Assembly: GCA_004194705.1 (NCBI GenBank)
Contig: SADC01000143.1
Coordinates: forward strand, 62,001 to 126,000
Reading direction: 5' to 3'
Length of the DNA: 64,000 nt
DNA from: Ditylenchus dipsaci
Taxonomy: Eukaryota; Nematoda; Chromadorea; Rhabditida; Anguinidae
Part shown: positions 10,720-21,880 of the stretch, in pieces
How positions within the stretch are numbered: the first letter of the stretch is position 1
How the letters are laid out: every line of letters begins with the position of its first letter
Program-made: the position numbers and the translations under genes
Notes under the pieces: generated by a model
The model's database searches: none
What the model was told of the DNA's origin: nothing
Seen by the model: the letters and a program-made list of their open reading frames with translations, nothing else

Positions 10720-11755
10720 GTGTTTTAAAACTCATTTGCGCAAAACTCATTTGCGCAAATTTTTTAAAGTTACAGGTTCGAATCCAGGTAGTAGCAGAAA
10801 TTATTTTTTCTTGAATAACAACCATAAACTAGTTTTTATAAGACCAGTAAACCTCAGGTTGCATAGGAGATCCACCTGGTACTTCTTTTGAATAGGCACT
10901 CACCTCTAGAATCTGATATTTTGGATTAAGCTGAAAGTATTATAAAATCAATGTACCCTATTGAAAATCGTGTCCTGAACACGGTTTGTTAAGACCAAAA
11001 TGCTGTTTAACCAACTGGAATATCAATACCGTGGGTAGTTACCCACTCCAAGGTGGTCGACCTTAAACTTTTGTGGATTATTGTGAGTAGACAAACAAAT
11101 TTTGCATGCCTAAATCAATCCAAATAAAAAGCTTTTGGAACATGAAAAACGTAAAAAAAATTTTTGATCCAAGTTTACCAAAACTCAAGAAATACCCTAT
11201 AAAACGGTATTTTACGACTATCAAACCATTTTCAGCATGCCTGAATTAGTCCAGAAAACAAGTTTTAAGGCCCGAAAAAGTAAAAAAAGTTTTCGCTCCA
11301 GGTTTTTGCTCCAAGTGGACGACCACTTGGTTTGGTCGGTTAAGACTAAAAAATTAAAATTACACCAAAATTTTACTGAAAGTGAGAGTCCAAAAAGTCA
11401 TTGAATACACTGAAAGTGAATATAAGACTGAGAGGCAAATTTTTCCTATTCCGTACAACACTGAGAGTGAGAGTGAAAGGAAAAACCACTAATTGGATAC
11501 GTGGCCTTACAGAATTACTCCAGGACTAGGGTTTCTATTTCAAATCGTGTTCAGGACACGATTCTGAATAAGGTATGATACCTTCAAAGTTATTCCAGTG
11601 AAGAAAAAATAATTTCTGCTACCACCTGGATTCGAACCTGTAACTTTAAAAAATTTGCGCAAATGAGTTTTGCGCAAATGAGTTTTGCGCAAATGAGTTT
11701 TGCGCAAATGAGTTTTGCGCAAATGAGTTTGCGCAAATGAGTTTTGCGCAAATGA
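10720..11755. repeat. Foldback with TTGCGCAAATGAGTTT arrays and tRNA-like B boxes
   Basis: The left arm has two units of ACTCATTTGCGCAAA followed by GTTACAGGTTCGAATCCAGG. The right arm has the inverted block at 11620-11655 followed by about seven units of TTGCGCAAATGAGTTT. GGTTCGAATCC matches a polymerase III B box, but no A box or tRNA fold is seen. Further inner mirror blocks lie at 10960-10985 and 11545-11570. Nothing else is seen in 10566-10720 or 11756-11934. Confidence 0.6.
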
Positions 11756-11934
11756 GTAGTAACGTGGAGTACTACTTCAAGTACTCTAAGTTATTTTCAT
11801 ACAAGGCTATTCAAAAACTTTGAATCACCCTGAAATAAGCAGAATGCTTTGATGCCTTTTGGCTGTACTTTTTTTATTTTTTTAAGAATTTGCTGTTTCT
11901 GTTTTTTCCTTCACTTTCAGGGTTTTGTTTTCAA

Positions 11935-12263
11935 CTAAAAACCAACCGGCTGAGGAATCGAAGGAGGCATGGGTGCTTTCGGAGGAGAAGGAGGCGGCGA
12001 TGGTCCTTTATTACCCTTGCCTGGACCTCCACTCTGAGATTGAGGTGGCTGAGGTCCACTATTGCTTTGTGTTTTGGTTCCCTTCTGTTTGCTTTGTTTA
12101 GAGGGAATCACACCACTAGTAATTCCTCCACTAACACTTCCGCCACCCGCAGATGTCTTTTTCATTGAGTTCATCTCAGATCCAGCCGCACCGGAAGGAG
12201 AGTCGCCACCTCCAGATGGTTTACTCAGCTTCGAAAACTTGACTCCTTTTAGTGGTTTGGCAG
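11935..12263 (-). CDS. Pro/Ser/Gly-rich C-terminal exon, unknown host gene
   Basis: The minus strand has a good acceptor (TTTTTCACAATTCAG) just before 12263, then an uninterrupted frame of about 108 codons to TAG at 11935. It begins AKPLKGVKFSKLSKPSGGGD and becomes rich in Pro, Ser, Gly, Lys and Gln (GPQPPQSQSGGPGKGNKG, PPSPPKAPMPPSIPQPVGF). The low-complexity basic composition suggests a disordered tail of a structural or RNA-binding protein; no domain is visible. Upstream exons would lie above 12263 but were not found because that side enters the GC-rich repeat at 12528. A repeat-derived frame is possible, but the acceptor and full-length opening favour a real exon. Confidence 0.5.
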
Positions 12264-12315
12264 CTGAATTGTGAAAAATTTATTTTTAAACAAAAGTAAC
12301 ACGTGTGACTGTATA

Positions 12316-12375
12316 TAAGCCCCTGCGCCCCCGAAGGGAGTGCCTCCTTCGGGGGCGCAGGAGGCTTATATTTTC
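12316..12375. repeat. GC-rich hairpin
   Basis: TATAAGCCCCTGCGCCCCCG pairs with CGGGGGCGCAGGAGGCTTATA-type sequence around a short loop. A similar CCCTGCGCC..CGAAGGGG patch accompanies the cassettes at 4450 and 57760. A small MITE is likely. Confidence 0.5.
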
Positions 12376-12859
12376 TTATCAATTTTTTTTATGTTTTTAG
12401 GTTTCGAAACCTTGTAATAATAAGTCGTTGACCAGGTATCGGTATTCAGGAGTGTAAGTGCATAGGTAGTTATACTTGGACGGTGGTTGTTTCTAGGTAG
12501 TACCCAGGTTGTTTATTAGCAGTGTTGTTCCAGCGCCGAGATCGGCGCCGGCGCCAGCGCCGACCCCTTCTGAAAAAAGGCCCCAGCGCCGGCGCCGAGC
12601 ACCTCCCTTAAAAAATTTGGCTAGGGCGCCAGCGCCGACCTCTTTTGAAAAAAGGCCCCAGCGCCGCCGCTCATGGCAGCGCCGACGCCGGCGCCCGGCT
12701 GATAATTCTGTTTTTGCTGTAAATTTATGAAAAATTTCTATTTTTTAAACAGCATGTTTTTTACAGTGAGAGTAATAATAATTTTTTGTTATCTACATCG
12801 ATTAGCAGCATACTGTTTTTTTCTCTATCAATTCCCCATGGTGAGTGAATATTTAAATA

Positions 12860-13219
12860 CAGGGTGTTTCAAGAAATACGCAAGATTTGAAATGACTATA
12901 ACTTTTTTTCTAGACCGAATTTCGAATTTCTATTTTCGCTAATCATTTTCTCTTGACGGGCGATTTCGTTAAGTGTATAATGTCAGAAATACGATTTTCC
13001 CTTGGTCCTCCCTGTGGTTCGGGTTTTAACCATCTAGGGCCACCCACAGACCAGGACCGAAACCACAGACGGGACCAAGTGAAAATCGTATTTTTGGCAT
13101 TATACACCAAATGAATTCCCCGTAAAGAGTAAACTATTGGCGATAACAGAACTTAGAAATTCGGTCTAGAAAACAAGTTATAGCCATTTAAAAACCCACG
13201 GATTTCTTGAAACACCCTG
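12860..13219. mobile_element. Tc1/mariner-type foldback MITE, CAGGGTGTTTCAAGAAA ends
   Basis: The termini CAGGGTGTTTCAAGAAA and TTTCTTGAAACACCCTG are flanked by TA (12858-12859 and 13220-13221). The whole element is one imperfect hairpin with a centre of mirrored TTGGTCC and GGACCAA blocks. Non-coding. Confidence 0.8.
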
Positions 13220-13364
13220 TATTTCACTAATGCTGAGAAATAAGTCCATATGAAGTGGAGCTATTAAAGAGTGGGAAGTTCATGAAAGGAGTGAGGTAAT
13301 CCATATCAGTTTTGTGAAAAAAGTTATATAGATTACTTTTTTAACAATAGTATATGATATATAT

Positions 13365-13565
13365 GTGCGTCGACGTGTGCGTGAAGTGGTAACAGAAGGC
13401 CTCTTTCCTATAGCTTGTTGGAATTGCAGTTCCGTCGCACTTGATGGTTTACCGAAGACTAACAACGCATTGGAGGACTGGCACAAAGGCTTAAATACTC
13501 TTCCTCGTAAGGCACACACGTCGCTAAGTCAATTCATAGTGCGACTCAAAGCAGAGAAAGAGTAG
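13365..13565 (+). pseudogene. MULE transposase C-terminal fragment
   Basis: The frame reads LFPIACWNCSSVALDGLPKT, then NNALEDWHKGLN and FIVRLKAEKE, and ends TAG at 13563-13565. W-N..(T)..LP+TNN..E.WH...(N)..L..+E is the same C-terminal block as in the 3957-5709 gene, in a more typical form. About 66 codons of a protein that is normally several hundred residues. No intact upstream exons were found. It is an inactive remnant. Confidence 0.65.
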
Positions 13566-13914
13566 ACGAGACAAATGATTTCATGCAGATTCAAGAACAT
13601 GGTTATGTTTAAAAAAAGTAGTTATAACTAAAAGATCAAGGAGAATAAATAAAAGAAATAGAAGATTAAAAGAAAATAAAAGAAATTGCAGCACAAAAAT
13701 TCAGATAATTTAGCTTAAAATTAAGAATAATTGTTGTTTTAAATATTAAGCCGTTCAACATTGAAAACAGCGCCGGAGCAATAGCTGTTCGAAAAACAGC
13801 GCCGGGACGAAAATTTTTAGCGACGGCGCCGACCAAAATTTTTCATTGGCCCCAGCGCCGGCGCTTTCCCCGAAAAAACAGCGCCGGGGCGGCGCTCGGC
13901 GCCGGCGCTGATGT

Positions 13915-14580
13915 GTACGAAAATGTTGATCTTGACTTTTGCCTATTTCACTTGTCTAAAAATGCTTATGCTGTTATGTAAATATTCCTCAAAAACAATA
14001 ATTATATTAATGTATTTGGTCAATTATAAAGCAGAAATCTAGAATAAGAATTGAAGTTCGAAGGAGCCTAGTCAGAGGTTCGGCCGAGGTATAAAAATTC
14101 CAAGAACCTCGGTTCATCCTTCACAGACAATCTTCTGGGTGATTTATTGTCGATCGTGGTTCAAAAGAACCTCCAGCCAACCTATCGACATTCAGAAGTC
14201 CCTGCTCGAGGTTCAATGGAGGTTTGAACCTCCACTGACAATCAAATCTTCAAATTTGAATGTCGTAGGAGGATCAAGTTTCCGTCGAGGTTCACCTGAG
14301 CATCCAAAGAGTATCGCGAAAATTATCGGTGTGTAGCAAACCGAATCAGTTATAGCCGGCCAAACGCGAGGGCCGAAATGCGGGGCCTAAATGCATGTCA
14401 ACGGTCGGCCCTTGCACAGGTCTGGACGCGGGGATGTTGTGGTACGTACAAAGTTTTAAGAAGCTTTAAGAAATGAAGATTTGTCCGACTCAAAACTTAT
14501 TGAGCATTTCGACATTGTAACGCAACGAACCTCTCAATCATCAAAATAGACTTAAAGATAATAGCCAAAGATACTTTATT
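13915..14580. other. Intergenic, no supported gene
   Basis: AT-rich to 14040, then a patch with repeated GAGGTTC/GAACCTC words (14050-14300) that form weak inverted repeats. The open frame at 14139-14336 has no recognised motif. Confidence 0.35.
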
Positions 14581-14587
14581 TTTTTTC

Positions 14588-14593
14588 TTTATT
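14588..14593 (-). terminator. Polyadenylation signal of the MSP gene
   Basis: AATAAA on the minus strand, 39 bases after the MSP stop codon. Confidence 0.6.
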
Positions 14594-14631
14594 TCAACAG
14601 GTACAGATCACGTAGAGACAATAAATTGGTT

Positions 14632-15065
14632 CTAAGGATTGTATTCGATAGGCAGATTCTTGCGTCGCACCATACCATCGCCCTGGAACCATTCGCGGCG
14701 GAACTGCTTGGCTGCTCCATCAGGCGTGTTGGTCCACTCGATAGTGATGCGGTCGTTCTGAGTGTCCTCGGAGCCGATGTCGAAAGAGTCGCAGGACACA
14801 GCCATCAGCACAGATTCCTTCGGGTCCAGCACTCCACATGGCGGATCCACTCCCAGACGCTTCGAGTTCGTAGTCTTGATGGCCCAACCAATGCGATGAC
14901 CTCCCGAATTGATGATCTGCATATAGAGAAAGAAATAAATGAAGTAAACTATCAATAGAATGAACTAACCTTGATGTGGTAGGTATGCTTGTCATCGTAG
15001 GGAGCATTGAAGACCACCTTGCTGTTCGGCTGCGTAGCAATATCACCCGGAGGAATGGAAGCCAT
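14632..15065 (-). CDS. Major sperm protein (MSP), two exons, complete
   Basis: MSP is the small cytoskeletal protein that assembles into filaments and drives crawling of nematode amoeboid sperm; it also acts as an oocyte-maturation signal. Exon 1 (15065-14970, 32 codons) begins MASIPPGDI and contains [16 protein letters not shown]. Exon 2 (14916-14632) contains [35 protein letters not shown] and ends [11 protein letters not shown] before TAG. The total is 126 codons, matching the roughly 127-residue family. The intron (14969-14917, 53 nt, GTTAGT...TGCAG) is in the expected size range. The frame is intact and the codons are richer in G and C than the neighbourhood, so it is probably functional. 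MSP genes normally form multigene families expressed in spermatogenesis. A TATA box lies about 95 bp upstream. It is the strongest evidence that this is nematode DNA. Confidence 0.98.
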
Positions 15066-15158
15066 TTTATTTTTTCACAACAAGCAGAGAGCGAGGAAGA
15101 GCAACTGTTGACCACCAAAGCAAACGACCAAATTGATATCGATTACTAGAAATTCGAG

Positions 15159-15167
15159 CTTATATAG
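15159..15167 (-). promoter_or_regulatory. TATA box of the MSP gene
   Basis: CTATATAAG on the minus strand about 95 bases upstream of the MSP start. A GATATC near 15137 is GATA-like, but it is not the WGATAR form used by sperm-gene GATA factors. Confidence 0.5.
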
Positions 15168-15336
15168 TCCCCAATTATTAGGTCACTCCCAAAAAATTTG
15201 TCTTGCAATGAACTTTATACAGTCGACTGTCGGCAATACGTCACCCCCAAAAGTTGGTTCTAGCCTAGAATTTAATTTTTTTATCATTCACTTCAGACAT
15301 GTTACTGAATTTCATATCAAAAATTTGGAAAAGGTA

Positions 15337-15436
15337 CGTTGTTTTCTCTAATTATAGACCAGGATCTATAATTTTACAACATCAGCACCCCCCCCCCCCG
15401 CCTCCCGATTAGGGTCTATAATTAGAGAAAATACGG
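15337..15436. mobile_element. Short TA-flanked MITE, CCGTATTTTCTCTAATTATA end
   Basis: The inverted ends (left CGTTGTTTTCTCTAATTATA, right complement CCGTATTTTCTCTAATTATA) are flanked by TA. The right end shares its first bases with six other elements of the CCGTATT group in this window. It supplies the last codons and stop of the 15409-16114 frame. Confidence 0.65.
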
Positions 15437-16114
15437 TAGGCTCTTTTTGGGCCGCACTCTGAAGGCCAGAACTTTGGAACTAGCCCTAAACTTCTGGGTG
15501 TGTCATCTTTGAAAAATAAATTACTTGTTTTTGAGTGTTTCATTCCAGATTTTTCTTCCGGGCCCACTTCCAGTGGTCTAAGTGGCCGTCTAGTCAGAAA
15601 AGGTTGTCTGGGGCGGCCTTCTTCACTGACCACCTCGACTTCCCGAACGGAACCTACTCCAACCAGTGGGATTTGCACAGGCTTTGGTGTTTCCGAGCTT
15701 TCCTCTTCACTACCTCCTTTTAGGCCCTGCTCTTCAGTGGACCTCAACCACCGCACTTTGGTCATATTTATTGGAGTTTTGGTGGTGGGTGATCGTTTGG
15801 GGAATGGTGGGACCACCACCACAGCTTCCATGGACTCCTCGTCATTCTGATGGTCATCGTTCAGGGCTACTGGTCGATGCTTGTTGAATTTCAGATGGCT
15901 GGCTTTGGATGCTGAGGGTTTGTGAGGACTTCGAGATTCATCAGCATTGCCAGGCGTGGCAGCATCGTTGAGATAGTTGAGCAAAAGCTCAATATTGTCC
16001 TGTAAAATTTTGCTAGAGATTAAAACTTTTGGATATTTACATATAAAAACGTCTCCACATAATCTTTGTTGTTTTCTGACTTTTGGGAGTTTAGGCATAT
16101 TTTTGTCACATTGA
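15409..16114 (-). CDS. Acidic Ser/Pro-rich protein, C-terminal two exons, unknown
   Basis: Exon A (16114-16041, after an ATATAG acceptor) reads KICLNSQKSENNKDYVETFLY. A 41-nt GT...AG intron (16040-16000) follows in phase. Exon B (15999-15409) continues DNIELLLNYLNDAATPGN and then a long polar stretch with DDHQNDEESMEAVVVVPPFP, GGSEEESSETPKPV and EGRPRQPFLTRRPLRP. The tail looks disordered, with alternating acidic and Pro/Arg segments; no fold is recognised. The final ten or so residues come from the MITE at 15337-15436, so the original stop was probably displaced by that insertion. Upstream exons above 16114 were not identified. Confidence 0.6.
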
Positions 16115-16129
16115 CTATATTTGGTCATT

Positions 16130-17025
16130 ATAACTCAAAATGACTCCATTCATTCTGACTCATAATAAAGACTCATGACATAACTGTGTAACTTATAATA
16201 TAATACACGAGAAATTCTACAGTTATCTCACGGGTCTTCATTCTGAATGAGAATACAATCTCATTTAACTCATTTTTAAATGGCTATAACTTTATACTCA
16301 CACTAGACCAACTGAAAGTTGACAGGTACCATTTTGTAGAAAATTTCATGGAGATTTCGAATCTGTTGTCGAATTTATTTAGAGAAAATATTAAAAAGGT
16401 TTTTCCTTGCAAAGTTGTTGCTCGGTATTTCGAGTGTTAACAAATTTGGACCCTAGTAGCGAATCTTTTTTTATATGGGGTTTTTCACGGGGTTTTTCAG
16501 ACCCCTGACTCAGAAATGCTATGAATTTATGTTACTGCGTTGAAAAACTATGCAGCTGCTGTAATTTTGAAGCTAAAGAACGTTTTTTTAAGTGAGCTTA
16601 GGATAAAATCCAGTAAAATTTTAAAAGGAGGGTGAAACATATTAGCATGACATTTCAGCGAGATATTACGTAGCGCATTTTAAGAGCTACAAAATACATT
16701 TTACAAAATGATTTTTGTGGAATTATGAGCGTTTAGATATGATCATTTGAAAAAGGCACAAATTCGGGTCTTTTTCTTTCTTTCCTGATTTTGTTCATTT
16801 CACTCATTTCAAAAGACCATATCTTGAGAATCTCACATCCGAAAAAAATTCCGGAAAATGGGTTTTGTAGCCTTTGAGCTGCGCTACAACATATATTTAA
16901 ATTTTTATCACAGGGATCGACAAAAAGTTTGTCAACTTGTTATAAAATTCGCATTTTTTAAATTCTTTAAAACAACAAACCTGCAATTTCGAGTCCTGAT
17001 GTTTTAGCCTACTTATTTGACTGTT
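16130..17025. other. AT-rich interval, nothing recognised
   Basis: No coding exon, repeat family or RNA gene is apparent on either strand. Confidence 0.4.
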
Positions 17026-17029
17026 ACTG

Positions 17030-17236
17030 GTGACGGTGGAGGTTAATATCAAAGACATTATTAAGGTGGTTGTGATTAGAAAATTCATAAAAAATAATTT
17101 AGCAGACTTGAGAAGAACAAGCATGCCTTGCAATGAACAAAAACTAAGCAATGAAAATCAAATGCTAGATCTAGCTTCAAGGCTATCCAGTACCAGCCTT
17201 TTGAGCATAAAAACATGTACAGTGTGTGGCTGACCA
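17030..17236 (+). other. Unrecognised open frame
   Basis: An open stretch reads VEVNIKDIIKVVVIRKFIKN and later NEQKLSNENQMLDLASRL, ending TGA after KTCTVCG. Its composition is more protein-like than its surroundings, but it has no known motif. It could be a transposon fragment. Confidence 0.3.
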
Positions 17237-17489
17237 TTGCAGATGTGCAAATTAATGGGGAAGACAACAAGGAAAATGGCTGGTCAAAGTGTAGATTTAG
17301 ATTTGTAGTGCCTAGTTTTTAGATGGCAACATGGGATGATGACCACAGCTAAACAAATAAAAGCGCATCGGAAAGCAATTGGATTTTAAAGTATGGTTTT
17401 TTTACATAGTCTAGCAATAAAAGCTCCTCAAACAACTCTAAAATTGTAATACAGTCAACTAGGGTTAAGTGATTCTCGGTTTCGCCCGA

Positions 17490-19150
17490 GAATTTGTCGA
17501 AATTTTCTGCAAATTCGCAAAATTAAAGAGAAGTTCTGTAATTTTGTAGTTTCATCAAGGCCTTAGTTGGACCGCCGCCGGCGGCACCCCTTCGGTTACC
17601 TTCGGCGCCCTCCGGCGGTGCCCGGCGGTCATAGTTTTTTAAAATAATTGTGCCGCTCTCATCTCGAAAATCTATGACCGCCGGGCACCGCCGGGGGCCG
17701 CCGAAGGTAACCGAAGGGGTGCCGCCGGCGGCGGTCCAACTATGATCAAGGCCACCTCAATCCCTCGAAAAATGGGAAATTGAGTGTTTGGGCTCAAATG
17801 AAAGCCTACGATGTGCTCAGTACGATAACACCAAATTCGACCACTTTTTATAATTAATTCGCCGAGCTGTGTCCTCCCGAAGTTCGGTACTCAGAAAAAC
17901 CAGTACATTTCTCAAAATATTTTATACTTAGTAAAGGTATGATGATGTACACTCGTAAAAAAGCTCATTCGACGCAGAAAAAGTTGCTCTTTCTAATCAG
18001 CACAAAAAATTCACAGTCTGCAATAAATTTAGGCTAAAAAGTGTGTTTTTTTCAAAAAATCAGCATTTTTCGAACACCGATTTTCGGCGTAAAAACCACC
18101 ATAAAAATTGGAAATCGGCGTGTACTCTCTTGAATTTTAATGCATCAGAAAGAACATTTCCTGAGGCACTTTTCTGGCGAAAAAAACCACGAAAAAAATC
18201 GCGGGAAGTGAGACGAAAAAGGCCTTTGAAGTTGGCTAGTCATCACTAACTCTTTTCAGTTTTTGACGTAAAAATTTTTTTGTACTAGGAAAACCTGAAA
18301 TTCTGACACCAAATTCATGATCAGCGAATCTGATTTCCTTTTAAAACCACTCTTAGAAGTAAACTTTGAATGTCATATTTCAAATTTTTCTCAGAACAAT
18401 AAATATTTGATTCACCAATTATTGACTTGTTTGAAAGTTTATTGTCCTGAGAAGAATTTGAAATATGACATTCAAATTGCACCTCTAAGAGTAGTTTGAG
18501 AAGCAAATCAGATACGCTGATCACGAATCCGGTGTCAGAATTTCATGTTTTCCCAGTAGAAAAAATTTTCACGTCATAAACTCAGAAGAATTATGATGAC
18601 TAGTAAAGTTCAAATGCCTTTTTCATCTTGCCTCCCCAATTTGTTCCGGGTTTTTTTAGCTAGAAAGCTGCCTTATAAAATGTTCTTTTTAATGCACTAA
18701 AACTTAGAAAGGTGCACGCCGATTTCGGATTTTTATAGCGGTTTTTTTCTCCAAAAATTGGTGTTCGAAAAATGCTGATTTTTAAAAAAAACACACTTTT
18801 TACGCCAAACTTTATCACAGACTATGGAGTTTTTGTATTTGTTAAAAATAGCAGCACATTGTGCGTCGATTAAATTTTTAAACGAGTGTACATCGTCACA
18901 TTTTCACTAAGTATAAATCATTATAAGAAATGTACTGGTTTTCTGAGTATCAAACTTCGGAAGGCCACAGCTAGGCAAATTAGTGAGAAAAATTGGTCGA
19001 ACTTGGTGTTATCGTACTGAGCACATCGTAGGCTTTCATTTGAGCCCAAACACTCAATTTTCGATTTTCTGAGCGGTTCGACCAAACTACAAAATTAAAG
19101 AACTTCTCTTTTAAACGACTTGGTTTCGTCAGCAAATTTAGTTTTGCAGA
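17490..19150. repeat. 1.7-kb nested palindrome
   Basis: The left arm (17750-17965), with GCCTACGATGTGCTCAGTAC, is mirrored at 18860-19060. The inner blocks with CAGCATTTTTCGAACACCGA are mirrored near 18765-18785. The centre (18300-18550) is itself a hairpin of the TGACACCxxATTCATGATCAGC family also seen at 29190-30360 and 54298. The short frames inside are mirror images of each other, not genes. Confidence 0.7.
17563..17744. mobile_element. GC-rich hairpin MITE with perfect 9-bp duplication
   Basis: Inverted ends TAGTTGGACCGCCGCCGGCG and the complement enclose CCGAAGGTAACCGAAGG-type arms. ATCAAGGCC occurs exactly at 17554-17562 and 17745-17753. A 9-bp duplication fits Mutator-type transposition. 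Its GC content contrasts strongly with the surroundings. Confidence 0.75.
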
Positions 19151-19179
19151 CGAATTTGCTAGCCCTACAGTCAGGACTC

Positions 19180-19941
19180 TCATTCGTCCTTTATTTAAAG
19201 ATTTTTCCTTGATTTAAGACCTTGAATCTTTACAATTTTTGAGGTTTTACATCGAATTTTTATTTTCAATGCTGAAAACTCAATAAGCACTGGATAAAAT
19301 GGCCATTTTTGACGAAAGATAACCAAATTATTTTCGAGTTAAGATCCCTACCTACAGTAAACTCTCGTACTTCTATAGTGGGCAGCCTGACCTGTCCCCA
19401 GGAGTGATATTTAGTGAGTTGACTATAATAGCTAATGCGAATCAAGTAAGGAAAAGTCAGTTTTTTCCAATTTTATAAAACCAGAAACACACATGCAGTT
19501 AGGCAAACACTATAAGTAACCATCAGAAATAATAATTTAGCGCATTCATGGTTTATAAACAAAGCTATCTCACGGCGTGTCGAATTTCAAAAATCGCTAA
19601 AAGGCTATATTTTCTGCCAGTACAAATATCATCAACAATTTTTATTTATGTAAGACATTTTGGCTGTATCGGGTTTCGATTTTATTAGTTTCGAAATGTG
19701 CAAGTTTGAAAAATTTCCGTTTTCGGGACTTTCCGTTTTCGAAATTTCCGTTTTGGAACACCTTTTTTTGTTAATTTCCCTTTTCAATGAAATGAGTTTC
19801 GAGCTTTTCGGTTTTGGAGAAAACGTAGTTCGAACTTCGAACAGTCCTGTCTTCGAGAAATTACTTTTAAGCTCGTTCTTTGTGCAAGTATAAGTTTGAT
19901 CGACTGCTTTGACTGTTCTTCACCTTTATCTTTAAAAGTCA
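19180..19941. other. Interval without supported gene
   Basis: Contains a weak CCGTTTTCGAAATTT repeat near 19710-19765 inside an open frame (19660-19893) that shows no motif. Nothing else is seen. Confidence 0.35.
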
Positions 19942-21269
19942 CAGTCAAGCAGTGATGTTAAAATTTCACTTACAATTACATTCGCATAATCGAAATAATT
20001 AATCAAATGAAATCGATAGAAAATGTTGTTTTCAATTGATTAATCAAAATAAATTAATTGAAACAGGTGGTTTCAATTGGTTAATCAAATGGAATTGAAA
20101 ACAGTCGTGGTTTCAATTGATTAATCAAATGAAATTAACACTCAAGACGCCTATCGGCAGGTCGGTATATTCCGGTGCAGAATTCGACGGAAAACACGAA
20201 TATCGCTTTTTTTTTAAAAAAGTGGGTCTGAGGGGTCAATATACCGTGTTGAAAATAGAGCATTTTTCGGACTATCCTAAAATCACGTTTTTAGTTTCTT
20301 TTTGATATATATCCATCATATGACAATAACTTATATACGTACTTCATGTCAAAATGACCGCCTGTGACTCTTCTTTCGAATGAGTGTGAGTTTTCGTATT
20401 TATGTATTCAAAATCTGAGATTTTCGATAAAAAGAAACTATTAAGTCATTTTTTCAAAAGCGGTGTTCATTATTAAACTAGCCAAACTCAGTGTGATAAG
20501 GCCGTTTGTTTGGTTAACGGCATACACTATCTGACAGAGCAGGAAAAACTGCACGAGTCACGGCTTTGAAATAACAAAGTTAAGGTTCTTTAGAGTGTGA
20601 AGCGAGGTCGCAAAAAAATAGAAAAATAATTGAAAAAAAAACTCTGACGGAAAACTTTTTTTCCGCTGGAAATATCTAGATTCATAACACTGAATTAGTG
20701 TTCAGCATGGTCATGTTCAAACAAAAAATTTCAAATATTTATTGTCTCGAACGGAATTTGAAATCTGACGGTAAACTTTAAAGGCACGTTCACAATAAAA
20801 CGAAATCTCGCACCCACACCCACACTCTCTATTGTGAACACTCGAAATCCCGCACTCACACTCAGACCCACACCCGCACCCACACCCTGTTCACAATGAT
20901 GAGTGTGGGTGTGGGAGCGGGTGTGGGTGTGGGCAAATCTCACACTAGTTGTAAATCTCACACCCTGTTTTTCAATGGGCCTTATTTTACTCCTTCAAAC
21001 CATTTGCTTCAACCCAAGGTTTTATTTCAGGCTTGTTTTTGTTGTGTTGTAGCTCATGTATATATTTTTGGTACATCTTCTCGGTGTAGCTCAATTACAT
21101 CGAATTACTCCGATTGTCTACCTAGAACTATATTACCACGATTTTGTCAGTCAATAAATACAACATTAGATTACCAAGTGTTCAGTTCTGTATTTTTTCA
21201 GTACAGTACGTTAGTATCTATGTGGCAGCACACAGTTAATAATACTCATTGGCTTGTACTCAGTTTATG

Positions 21270-21880
21270 TTAACCAAGTTGTGGTACCCAGGTGATGCGC
21301 AAGGTGATGCGGTGGTACCTTGGTAATATTAGTACGTCGTTATTGTAGTATTTGGTAGTATGTTAGTGGTGCACAGGTTGAGTTACCTTGGTGGCAGTAT
21401 CTTAGTGGAGGTACCTTTGTGGTGGTGCTTTGATGGTGGTACCTGGGTGGTGCTATCTTAGTGCTGGTACAAAGTTGGTGGTACCTTTGTGATGGTACCC
21501 ACAAAGTGTTACCTGGGTAGTTGTACTCAGTGGGTGGTACCAGGTGACGGTTTCCAGGTGGTGGTACCCAAGTAGTGGCTTCACCTTGGTAGTGGTACCC
21601 ACGTGGGGTGATTTAAACGTAGGGGTGATCGCGGTAGGTAGGCGGCGATTCTTGTAACCACTATCAATTCGCCACTCCCCAATAGTTCACCAACCTCTAA
21701 AAACATTTTCTCTTTACAGAACCCATATCGGGTTAGTGTTGTATCCAGGTTAGACTGTAGTAGTGCCTTGGTACCTTGGTGCTTGTACCAGGGTGGTGGT
21801 ATCTTGGAAGTGGTTAACTTCATGGTGGTATCTTCATGGTACACTTCATGGTATCTTCATGGTGGTACACAGGTCGTTCC
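21270..21880. repeat. Degenerate GGTGGTACC minisatellite
   Basis: Loose 12-20 base units of the form GGTGGTACCTTGG or GGTGGTACCCAG repeat through this stretch of the Harbinger element. The same family occurs at 2380-2880. Confidence 0.55.

Larger units (their letters stand above)
12528..13914. mobile_element. MULE-like element with GCGCCGGCGCC arms
   Basis: GC-rich arrays of GCGCCGGCGCC-type units occupy 12528-12705 and, inverted, 13770-13914, in otherwise AT-rich DNA. Between them are a MULE transposase C-terminal fragment (13365-13565) and an inserted TA-type MITE (12860-13219). The design matches the elements at 3590-6125 and 41996-43040. Boundaries are approximate. Confidence 0.5.

Noticed and set aside
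10770..10785. tRNA gene at GGTTCGAATCC
   Set aside because: Only a B box is present; no A box at the right distance and no cloverleaf on either side. It is mirrored at 11630 as part of a foldback.
12509..12730. Arg/Pro/Ala-rich protein at 12509-12730
   Set aside because: It is the translation of the GCGCCGGCGCC array, mirrored at 13770-13914.
18317..18524. Two overlapping 60-67 residue genes on opposite strands at 18317-18524
   Set aside because: They are mirror images produced by the central hairpin of the palindrome.
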